Below, one piece after another: positions 1 to 8,272 of a stretch of 64,000 nt of DNA. The notes below the pieces were generated by a model. It saw nothing but the letters and a program-made list of their open reading frames with translations, made no database searches and was not told where the DNA came from. How positions within the stretch are numbered: the stretch's first letter is position 1; each line of letters opens with the position of its first letter. The stretch comes from Theocolax elegans (Eukaryota > Arthropoda > Insecta > Hymenoptera > Cerocephalidae): positions 1,627,473 through 1,691,472 of the forward strand of contig CM047430.1 in assembly GCA_026168455.1 (NCBI GenBank). Direction: 5' to 3'. A program made the position numbers and the translations under genes.

Positions 1-2
1 CC

Positions 3-704
3 TATTTCGCACAAGCTAACCCTGTAGAAAGGGTAAATAGAAACCTGAAACCGATGATAAACAGCTTCATTGAAGAAGATCATCGGGAGTGGGATCGACA
101 TTTAGGAGAGTTCTGCTTCGCTCTCAATACAGTCGTCCACTCTACAACTAAATACAGCCCAGCATTTTTAAATTTCGGCAGAAACCCTATCCCAACAGCC
201 CTTATACGAAAGCATCTAGAATCCTCAGACCCCCCTCCAGCACCAAATACAGCAGCATGGATCGAAAGATTACATAGACTTCCAGCAATATATGATCTTG
301 TTAGAAGACATATAGACACGGCAGTGGCTAAACAAGCTAGACACTACAATAAAGGACGCAGACTAGTACAATACCATGTTGGCGATCGAGTATGTCGACG
401 CAATAGGGTATTGTCCTCAAAAGATAATCATTTTACAGCAAAAATGGCACCAATAAACATAGGCCCCGCAAGAGTAGTAGAAGTAGTTTCAGCAAACTAT
501 TATATTGTTGAAGACGAAGATACTAAGCGGAGGGTCAAAGTCTATGTAAATGATCTTAAGCGTTATATCCCTCCTAGAAACGTTATCCCACCTAAAATGC
601 ATTCTTCCCCTTCGCAGCGTCCAATAGCACAAAATATACAGCAAAATCACCCAAGTAGCAATAACCCACCTAGAAAGCGAGGTAGGCCCCGGAAGGTTAA
701 TTAA
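3..704 (+). CDS. pol: Gypsy pol, integrase C-terminal part (partial)
   Basis: The frame is open from the first bases of the window, so the protein is truncated at its N-terminus. It starts just before the third catalytic acidic residue of the integrase DDE triad, the Glu in the context NPVERVNRN at about residue 9. It continues through the C-terminal integrase region, including the basic HYNKGRR and VGDRV segments, and matches the C element integrase nearly residue for residue. The last 20 residues are basic and contain an RGRP core like an AT-hook, which may contact AT-rich DNA (inference). The sister copy C lost this tail through a 7-bp insertion. The product would insert the reverse-transcribed element DNA into the genome. 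Confidence 0.9.
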   Translation, partial: YFAQANPVERVNRNLKPMINSFIEEDHREWDRHLGEFCFALNTVVHSTTKYSPAFLNFGRNPIPTALIRKHLESSDPPPAPNTAAWIERLHRLPAIYDLVRRHIDTAVAKQARHYNKGRRLVQYHVGDRVCRRNRVLSSKDNHFTAKMAPINIGPARVVEVVSANYYIVEDEDTKRRVKVYVNDLKRYIPPRNVIPPKMHSSPSQRPIAQNIQQNHPSSNNPPRKRGRPRKVN

Positions 705-824
705 GGCAAAATTAAGAATAAATTTGAGTAGGAAAATTTGGTAAATAAAAATAATCAAACCTGATAATAGCAACGGGTAAGTTTAAGCGAGATTAGAAAA
801 TAAGAATAAGTATTTCCCTGTAGA

Positions 825-1775
825 ATGGAAAGAATGGGAAGAGGCGCGTCAGCGACGCAGAGAGCCCGTGGCCGTGGCCGCTTCACCGTACGGCCCACGG
901 AGCTGAGGAGACCTGGGCAGGACCTGGAGGGGATCCTGGAAAGATTAGATTTAGCTGATGAACCAGCAAACACCCCTCCAGGAGCAGGCCAACGCACAAC
1001 CTGCCCAGGCACCAGAGGATGCGTCAGGGGAGGGCGCCACCTTTGCGCCAACCCTGATTTCCGCCCAGCGGCATCAAGACCGGAGGTAGCAGCCCTCACC
1101 CCAATAGCCACCACCAGTACAGCTGTGACCCCATACAGCCCCCCTACAGCCACCCCCACACCGCCATCCCAACCACCTTCCCTTTACATCCCAGCGTTCC
1201 TTCCCCAACCAATTATTTCCCGCCCAGTCCTTGACCCGTCCACGGGCATGTACACTTATATACATGTGCCCGTGAACATGCCCCCTCCCTGTCCCGTGCC
1301 CAACCTACCCACACCCAGTACAGCTCCCTTGTCCCTACCCGCTCTCCCATCCCCCACCTCCCCAAAACCCGCTGCCCTGATGTCCCTCAATATCCCGAAT
1401 CCCACAGATGCCCAAACCCAGCCACCAACATCCCCAACCCCACCACCCTTAATGTCCCAACCCATACAGCCTCCCACAACCCTTCCCCCTCCCAGTGACC
1501 CCTCCTGCAGATCTACGCCGTCTGCTGCAGTAGGGGCAGCATCAACAACAAGCGGAGTTATTCCCGCAGAGGCACGTATGTCCCGGCCCGACCCGAGCGA
1601 ATGCCGCCCGGGATGTTGGAATTGCGGGGGGCTGGGACATAGCTGGAGGAACTGCCCCTCCCCAAACGCGGTTTTCTGCAGGAACTGCGGGAGGAGGGGA
1701 GTTTTCTCCAAGAACTGCCCCCGCTGCGCAGAGGGCTATTGGGAGATGCAGAGGAAAATGGGAGGGAGGAAATAA
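825..1775 (+). CDS. Third ORF (ORF3): proline-rich protein with a double zinc knuckle
   Basis: A 316-residue ORF lies 120 bp after the pol stop, a place where env would sit in an env-bearing element. I do not recognise a known family. The N-terminal 30 residues are Arg-rich. Residues 50-125 contain a short Cys cluster (TTCPGTRGCVRGGRHLC) and low-complexity Pro/Thr sequence. Residues about 128-150 carry a conserved stretch containing RPVLDP and YTYIH. Residues about 264-302 hold a canonical CCHC knuckle (CWNCGGLGHSWRNC) followed by a second one in which Val replaces His. There is no signal peptide or membrane segment. Element F keeps homologous parts (56202-56935), so the ORF is a family feature and not chance. 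It could be a second nucleic-acid-binding protein; the function is unknown. Confidence 0.75.
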   Translation: MERMGRGASATQRARGRGRFTVRPTELRRPGQDLEGILERLDLADEPANTPPGAGQRTTCPGTRGCVRGGRHLCANPDFRPAASRPEVAALTPIATTSTAVTPYSPPTATPTPPSQPPSLYIPAFLPQPIISRPVLDPSTGMYTYIHVPVNMPPPCPVPNLPTPSTAPLSLPALPSPTSPKPAALMSLNIPNPTDAQTQPPTSPTPPPLMSQPIQPPTTLPPPSDPSCRSTPSAAVGAASTTSGVIPAEARMSRPDPSECRPGCWNCGGLGHSWRNCPSPNAVFCRNCGRRGVFSKNCPRCAEGYWEMQRKMGGRK

Positions 1776-2634
1776 ATCCCCTCCCATACAGCTCCCTATA
1801 AAACGTCCTCCCATATACACTTCCCCACCAGAGAAAAATGGAGTAAAAATTTTTTTTTGTGTTTTGTTTTCTTCTTTTTTTATATGAATAAATTACATAT
1901 ATAAATAAATCCATGTAGTATAATTATTAAGTCCCCAACCCAAAATGACAAATTTTCCCAATCAATAAGGGTGGTGATTATAAGCAGAGCAAATAAACAA
2001 ATAATTTAGATTATATGTAATGATTAAATGAATCGGTAAAAGAAAGAGTTAAAACAAAGAACTCACAAGCAGCAGAAGGTAATAATTCACCATACCTTAT
2101 TAATTTTCTGTTTATATTTTATATTATTTCATGTTCATTATTTTGTTAATTTTGATTATTCCCAGAATTTATATATATATTAAATTGTATAACAGTATGA
2201 GTATGACTGCCATCATGTAAGTATGAGGTATGAGAGTATCGCGAGTAGGGATAGAGCTCTCAAACAAATGCGAATATTCTATATTATTAAGTATATTTTA
2301 TGTATTGGGGCCAGTCGTCGTTATAGTAAAATTAAATTTAAATTATTTAAAAGCAGCTAAAAAGTGATACACCATACAGCGCGTATACATACACAGATGT
2401 GCAGCCAAGCAGCTAGTCAAGGAGACTATACACTTATACCCCGTACAAATAGCGCCGGCTATTTGCATAGTTTTAAGTAAGCAAGCGTAATTACCCCCAC
2501 CAACTTTAGCTTCATAAGCATAGAAATTTTAAGCAAAATAGTAATTAGCAGCATTTGTTATATATCTTTTTTTATTAGCTTAGCATTAATGTCTGTATTT
2601 TATTGAAATTACGTCTTCCGCGTAATTTCGGTTT
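1776..2634 (+). other. Element A 3' non-coding region
   Basis: AT-rich sequence between ORF3 and the polypurine tract with no convincing ORF. From about 1920 it aligns by eye with the region after pol in element C (about 27400-26760 on the minus strand), including a shared GGGTGGTGA segment. This brackets what C is missing: ORF3 and its flanks. Confidence 0.6.
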
Positions 2635-2647
2635 GGTGGGGGGGAGT
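2635..2647 (+). promoter_or_regulatory. Polypurine tract of element A
   Basis: A purine run with eight consecutive G followed by AGT lies immediately before the TGTGAC start of the LTR. This is the expected position of the plus-strand DNA primer. The same run, reversed, sits beside the 3' LTR of element C. Confidence 0.85.
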
Positions 2648-4112
2648 TGTGACAATGTGCTTTGCACATGTCAAGAGCGAGCGACTGAACCCATGACAAA
2701 CACCTACCTACCCGGATAAGCTAAACGAGTCCCTAGCTATACTACCTACCCATATACTCTTCCCTAGCTACCTACCCGCACATCAGCTACATCCTACCTA
2801 CCCTCACAGTCTAATAACCCCACCTCAAGCGCAACACACACATGCAGCCGAAGCACTAGGTGATCCTGGCGATGAGGATCTTGGGCGAGCTCAAATCATC
2901 AGGTGGGCTCCTCCGAGTCTGGCACAGCCAACAGGATAGTCAAGGGAGGCGATCACAAGGAAGCCTCAAGGACCCTCCGAAGCCTCACAGCATAGCAGCC
3001 AAGGCGATGAGGTGGTACCCAGGCAGGAAGCGAAGAACCTCCAACGCCAAGCAAGATACAGCTGTAAAACAGATATTTATAAGAACAAATACGCATTAAA
3101 AGGGGTAAGGAGCAAGGAAGAGGATCAACAGCAATCGGCAGAAGACACAAGACAAGGGAAGATCTGTACAGCTGTATATAATTACTACAGCTGTACAAGG
3201 AAAGTATAGGACAAAGAGGTTAGGTTGCTGTACACAAACAACGTGTACAGCAGACCTTGTAAAATACTAAACACCTGAACACGCACACTAGCGTGACCCC
3301 AACACTGAAGGAATTACCTGGAATAGTTGAAGACCTGGGACCGGTCGTTCTGGTACGTCGTCGTCGTGGAGAGATGATCGAGGCGGCGTCGGGCAGCAAT
3401 GCAGCGGCGGGTGAGCTTCGTACCTGAAACTCACGCCGTACCAATTAGTTGATATAAGCAAGACGGAACGATGTAATAATTACCCAGGATGAAGTTCTAC
3501 AGCATCGCCGAGAGGTACACTGCACCAGGTCAACAAACACCATACAGCCGATTCGTACCGATACAGCCTGAACACTGCGGCACTCGACGCTCGCACGACG
3601 CGAGATCGAGGTGCCGCGCACGAGTACGTACTGCGCAGGCGCGCGGTACGAACACGGGACTCTCGAGCACGCCGAGAGTCAGAGCTCTTCGGTCCTTCGT
3701 CCCGTACGATAGCGAAAACCGCAAAACCGCCGTAGCTGCCAACCACCGTGTGAGAAAGTGCGAGAGAGAGATAGCGAACGAGTGATAGTGAGATCCCGAC
3801 GATCTTCCGGCCCTCGCCGTATCCAGGTTGGTGATCGCTACTTTTTGCTGCTATAGGTACCACCGGGTACCTGTGTTGTGTGTGCGAGACTCCGTCCCTC
3901 CTTCCCTTCCCCTACCCCCTAATTTCGTAGTATACAGCGTACCGCGAGGTCGGCAGCGGAGCCGACATCCGGGAACTGAAATCGGGATAACGCGGCTGGC
4001 ACCCCCTTCTCCTGTATTATACTTGTTAAATAAAAACCGAGTCGTGTTATATTGTTTTAAAAAGAAAGCAGTAATTATTCACGTGCACCCTGATCCCCAG
4101 TGCACCGTGACA
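2648..4112 (+). repeat. 3' LTR of element A
   Basis: The 1465-bp LTR begins TGTGACAATGTGC and ends CCCCAGTGCACCGTGACA, so it has TG...CA ends. It is strongly similar along its length to the two LTRs of element C and to the solo LTR at 47241-48745. It contains a 12-bp-arm inverted repeat built on TACAGCTGTA near 3165-3200, repeated TACAGC hexamers, and a TAAATAAA polyadenylation-like signal near 4028. A 74-codon ORF on the antisense strand (3220-3444) is preserved in all copies but is probably incidental. Confidence 0.9.
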
Positions 4113-4805
4113 GGGAATAGTACGGTAACAAATAAAGTATTACCGAAAAGAAATGTTCTGACTTGCCAAATATGTAAAGCAGAAGATCACGAGACCAATA
4201 ACTGCTCCAATAACGTAAAAGAGTGCCTAATATGTAAGAGAAAAGGACATACTTCAGAACAATGTTATCGAAGAGATAAGGTGCAAAATCAAAACTTCAA
4301 TCAATGTCAAATTTGCAATAAATTAGGTCACTCTGCAAAACAATGTCTACAACTGACTGATTGTCAATTGTGCGGAAAGAAAGGTCACTCTGCAAAATAT
4401 TGCAGAACTCATTTAACCAATAAAATGGTCTGTCAAATTTGTGATAAAACTGGCCATTCTGCAAATGATTGTTATCGTTTAAAATCTAATAATACAAATT
4501 CATCACTAGAAACCAGATCAACTTTTACGTGTCAATTATGTAGTCGGAACGGACATACCGCTGCCACATGCAGGACTAGTCGAAATTCAAAGGATAATCC
4601 GAACATACCTACTTGTACCTATTGTAAAAATAAAGGTCATGTCATTCAAGATTGTCGGAAGAGGCAATTTAATAATAGGAATGCGGGAAACGGTCAAAGT
4701 CCCCAGAGGTCCGGCGCACCAAAGGAGACTCCAAAAGCTCAAGCGCGCCCTCTCAACACAATTCAAGCAGACGAAATATCTTTCGAACCTTTATCAATGC
4801 AGTAA
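4113..4805 (+). CDS. gag: Gag C-terminal part with seven CCHC zinc knuckles (5' truncated by element A)
   Basis: The open frame begins at the A/B junction and runs 230 codons to a TAA. It contains seven consecutive C-X2-C-X4-H-X4-C knuckles, the first CQICKAEDHETNNC and the last CTYCKNKGHVIQDC, separated by short basic linkers. Nucleocapsid domains bind genomic RNA during packaging. Gypsy and retroviral Gags normally carry one or two knuckles, so seven is unusual. The capsid domain is missing because A interrupts the gene. The open frame that includes this gag extends upstream into the A LTR only by accident. The pol frame is -1 relative to gag and overlaps its end; I see no canonical slippery heptamer. 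Confidence 0.85.
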   Translation, partial: GNSTVTNKVLPKRNVLTCQICKAEDHETNNCSNNVKECLICKRKGHTSEQCYRRDKVQNQNFNQCQICNKLGHSAKQCLQLTDCQLCGKKGHSAKYCRTHLTNKMVCQICDKTGHSANDCYRLKSNNTNSSLETRSTFTCQLCSRNGHTAATCRTSRNSKDNPNIPTCTYCKNKGHVIQDCRKRQFNNRNAGNGQSPQRSGAPKETPKAQARPLNTIQADEISFEPLSMQ

Positions 4806-4873
4806 ACTATAGAAGTAATTATATTCCATTCATATCAATTAAATTAAAGGACAGTATTAATCCGACGACCTTT

Positions 4874-7800
4874 ATGTTGGACAGCGGATCGGAAGCAAAC
4901 ATAGTGAAAATCAATATAATTCCTACAGACGCACACATAGACAGGAATCGAGTCCACGTCATGAAAGGAGTAGGTGCAGAAACCGAATTAACAATAGGAA
5001 CAGCGATCTTAAAAATAGCCAATCACAGCATAGAATTCCTAGTTGTACCAAATAATTTCCAGATTCCATTTGATGGAGTTTTAGGAATGGACTTTTTCTT
5101 AAAAACCAAAAGCTCAATAGACTTTCAACAACAAGTTTTAAGTTTTAATGACATCTCTATTCCACTTTACCAAGACGAAGATTTTGATATAAATATTTAT
5201 AAACAAATAACAAATTTAGAGCTTGAGGGTAGAACTATGCTTTTACCTTTCATTGAATTTTTTAATTCACCTACAGATTCAATAGAGAAATTTTTAATAG
5301 ATACAGGTTCTGAAACAAATTTAATTAAGCAATCCTTATTACCAAAGAATATCGAAATAGACAAGTCAAAAAAATATTATATTAAAGGCATCGGTCCTAT
5401 TATAACACCGACACTAGGAACGGTCGAAATGAAAATATTGAATGTAATGACTAAATTTCATATAGTTCCTGATGACATGGAGATAGTAAGTACAGGAATA
5501 TTAGGAGCTGAATTTTTCCAAACAAATAAAATAATACTTGACTTTGATTTGAAAGTTTTAGTCCAAGAAAGTAAAATGCAACTTTTAAAATTTTTTGATA
5601 AAAAACCTTATCATTTACAACCCTTAGAATCAAGCAACTCCATTAGATCATTAGAAGTAAATGTTTCACATGAGTTTGAAAACTCTTTTACAAATGAACA
5701 AAAGATTAATCTAGAATGTGATGATTCAATTACAGATATAATGCTTGAAACAGATGAATTTAATAATTTTGATTCATTTAAGGATTTCAGTTACGGTTTT
5801 AAACACATCCAACACTTAAATTTACAAGAGGTTTGTCATGATCTTGAAATACAAGAAGAATATGAGGATATGTTATATGAATACGAAAAATATTCATATG
5901 AACAAGTTAACCTTTGTCATGTGGCTGAAAAATCAATTGAAAATTTTGTTCATCTAGACCATTTGAATGAATTAGAAAATAGTTATGTTAAAAATCTTAT
6001 AGAACAAAATAAAGATGTATTCTTTTTACCAGGAGATGAATTACCTGGAACAGATAAGGTAATGCATAGAATTCCAACAACAGATGAAGAGCCAATAAAT
6101 ATTAAACAATATAAATATCCACATTCATTAAAAGACGAAATAAATAGACAAGTACAAGAACTATTACAGGCTGGTATTATTCAGGAATCATCTTCACCTT
6201 ATAATACGCCAGTTTGGATAGTTTCTAAAAAACCTGACTCTCAAGGACGCCCAAAATGGCGAATGGTCCTGGATTTTAGAGCCTTGAATGAAAAGACTAT
6301 CGGTGATGCTTACCCGCTTCCAAATATTACTGAAATATTTGATCAAATAGGAAAAGCAACCTTTTATTCTACTTTGGACTTAGCATCCGGATTTCATCAA
6401 ATAAAAATGGATCCAAGAGATGCTCACAAAACTGCATTTAGCACCCCATTTGGTCATTATGAGTTGAAACGTATGCCTTTTGGTTTAAAGAATGCACCAG
6501 CAACATTTCAGAGATTAATGGATAACCTACTGCGAGGATTACAAGGAGAAATACTCTTTGTTTACCTAGATGATATCGTAGTTTATGCTGATAATATTGA
6601 AGAACATGACAGACGAATGAATTTGCTTATAGAAAGACTCCGAGAAGCTGGACTGAAGCTACAGCCTGACAAATGTGAATTTTTGAAACGTAAAGTGAGT
6701 TACTTAGGTCATGTGTTAAGTGAGAAAGGTCTGAGTCCTGATCCGAAGAAAATTGATGCAGTTAAAAATTACCCTCGACCTACCAATGTAAAGAAAATAC
6801 GACAATTCCTCGGATTCACTGGATACTACCGTAGATTTATTCGGAATTTTGCCCATCTCGCTAAGCCACTGACAAAACTTTTGCAGAAGAATGTACCCTT
6901 TGAATGGAATGATAAAACAGAGCAGTCATTTTTAGAATTAAGGAATGCGTTATGTAATGCACCAGTGCTTCAATTTCCTAAGCTAGATCAACCATTCAAT
7001 ATAACTACAGATGCTTCAGGTTATGCTGTTGGTGGAGTCCTTTCACAAGGAGAAATTGGTAAAGATTTACCTATAGCATATACATCCCGAGTTTTAAGAG
7101 GCCCCGAATTAAATTATGAAGTTTATGAAAAAGAGGCTCTCGCTGTTATTCATAGTGTAAAGGCTTTCCATTCCTACGTCTATTTTAGGAAGATAACAAT
7201 TATAACTGACCACCAGCCGTTAATATGGTTTAAAAATGCTGATTTAAACACAAGAGTACAGAAATGGCGTTTCAAACTATCGGAGTATGATTATACCATC
7301 ATATACAAACCTGGAAAATTGAATTTAAATGCTGACGCGCTTTCCAGAAACCCTGTAGAACCAATTGAAATAAATGTTACAACTCGAACTGGAAAAGGAA
7401 ATAATGAAGTCACTGTAGAAAAACCCTTAATATCTGATTCAAGAAAAGAAAGAAAATCCGAGAAGAATCCAGATACAGATAAGACTATGGAACAAAGAAT
7501 AGATCCAGAAATTCATAACATTATACCGAAGAAACGCGGGAGGCCTAAGAAAAACAACATTCCAATCATTCCAGTGGATACAAAAAGATACCCACAAAGA
7601 AACCGAAACAACATTGAGTATGCAGAAACGGAATTCAGTGAAAGTGAACTAGAAGATGCTGTTCTGTTACAATTTCCGGATTCTTCTGATGAATTACAAG
7701 AACAAATACCTTTACAAAATGAAGATAGAACAGATGATAATTCAGATGATTCAATAAGTGTCTCTTCACTGAAAGGAAACCAATCTACTAATCATAAAAT

Positions 7801-8272
7801 TGTAGAAACAAAAGACCTCATACAATTCAGACGTGATAATATTGCTTATTTTGTCACAAATGAAGGAATTCCATGTGATGAAGGTGCTCGAAAATTGTCC
7901 GAAACAAATAAAATGGATTGCCAATTACCTTTAGGAGTAGGAGAAGTTCAAAAAATAAACAAACAAGATGGAAAGGTTAATTTTGCATTATGTATTCGTG
8001 GAAGTTATCCTGAAGCTCTAGGGAATATAAGAGACAATATACAATTAACATTATCAACTCTGAAACAATTAATGGAGCATTACAACATTAACACTATAAG
8101 TATAGCTAAAAGCAAAGACATTGAATTTTTAGATTGGAAACCGTTTACGAAATTATCAATTATACATTTAAAAATAGTAAAATCACCGTTATTATTTGTA
8201 ATGGGTCTCTTAAATATGTGCCTGAAGAAAAACGTGATGAGATCTTTAAAGAATTGCATAAATCACCAATAG
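4874..8272 (+). CDS. pol: Pol: tandem proteases, RT, RNase H and macro-like region
   Basis: A 1132-codon ORF in the -1 frame relative to gag; the frame is open upstream of this ATG, so the real product probably arises by frameshifting. Counting from the ATG, two aspartic-protease-like domains lie in tandem: DSGS at 3-6 with GMDFF at 71-75, and DTGS at 143-146 with GAEFF at 211-215, with identical spacing. A spacer rich in acidic and aromatic residues follows. RT spans about 385-590 with the catalytic YLDD at 564-567. RNase H spans about 700-825. After a low-complexity linker with an RGRP motif there is a region (about 985 to 1090) whose pattern resembles a macro domain. The frame is lost near 8132 and the last 45 residues are out of frame; coding continues in the next ORF. 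Confidence 0.85.
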   Translation: MLDSGSEANIVKINIIPTDAHIDRNRVHVMKGVGAETELTIGTAILKIANHSIEFLVVPNNFQIPFDGVLGMDFFLKTKSSIDFQQQVLSFNDISIPLYQDEDFDINIYKQITNLELEGRTMLLPFIEFFNSPTDSIEKFLIDTGSETNLIKQSLLPKNIEIDKSKKYYIKGIGPIITPTLGTVEMKILNVMTKFHIVPDDMEIVSTGILGAEFFQTNKIILDFDLKVLVQESKMQLLKFFDKKPYHLQPLESSNSIRSLEVNVSHEFENSFTNEQKINLECDDSITDIMLETDEFNNFDSFKDFSYGFKHIQHLNLQEVCHDLEIQEEYEDMLYEYEKYSYEQVNLCHVAEKSIENFVHLDHLNELENSYVKNLIEQNKDVFFLPGDELPGTDKVMHRIPTTDEEPINIKQYKYPHSLKDEINRQVQELLQAGIIQESSSPYNTPVWIVSKKPDSQGRPKWRMVLDFRALNEKTIGDAYPLPNITEIFDQIGKATFYSTLDLASGFHQIKMDPRDAHKTAFSTPFGHYELKRMPFGLKNAPATFQRLMDNLLRGLQGEILFVYLDDIVVYADNIEEHDRRMNLLIERLREAGLKLQPDKCEFLKRKVSYLGHVLSEKGLSPDPKKIDAVKNYPRPTNVKKIRQFLGFTGYYRRFIRNFAHLAKPLTKLLQKNVPFEWNDKTEQSFLELRNALCNAPVLQFPKLDQPFNITTDASGYAVGGVLSQGEIGKDLPIAYTSRVLRGPELNYEVYEKEALAVIHSVKAFHSYVYFRKITIITDHQPLIWFKNADLNTRVQKWRFKLSEYDYTIIYKPGKLNLNADALSRNPVEPIEINVTTRTGKGNNEVTVEKPLISDSRKERKSEKNPDTDKTMEQRIDPEIHNIIPKKRGRPKKNNIPIIPVDTKRYPQRNRNNIEYAETEFSESELEDAVLLQFPDSSDELQEQIPLQNEDRTDDNSDDSISVSSLKGNQSTNHKIVETKDLIQFRRDNIAYFVTNEGIPCDEGARKLSETNKMDCQLPLGVGEVQKINKQDGKVNFALCIRGSYPEALGNIRDNIQLTLSTLKQLMEHYNINTISIAKSKDIEFLDWKPFTKLSIIHLKIVKSPLLFVMGLLNMCLKKNVMRSLKNCINHQ

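Larger units (their letters stand above)
1..4112 (+). mobile_element. Element A: Ty3/Gypsy LTR retrotransposon, 3' part only
   Basis: This is the right-hand part of an LTR retrotransposon cut by the window edge. In order it holds the integrase C-terminal coding region, a separate third ORF, about 860 bp of non-coding 3' region, a polypurine tract and the 3' LTR. The integrase part is almost identical in sequence to the pol of element C (27632-30787, opposite strand), so A and C are copies of one family. A ends at 4112 and the next base continues an open gag reading frame of element B, so A appears to have integrated into B. Its left LTR and target-site duplication lie outside the window. Confidence 0.9.

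Noticed and set aside
3220..3444. 74-codon ORF antisense in the A LTR, repeated at 25914-26138, 35298-35522 and 47947-48171
   Set aside because: Protein identity only mirrors the high DNA identity of the LTR copies; there is no recognisable domain and it runs against the element, so I do not call a gene.
4740..4805. Programmed frameshift site between gag and pol of B
   Set aside because: The frames overlap in the -1 sense, but I could not find a canonical X XXY YYZ heptamer.
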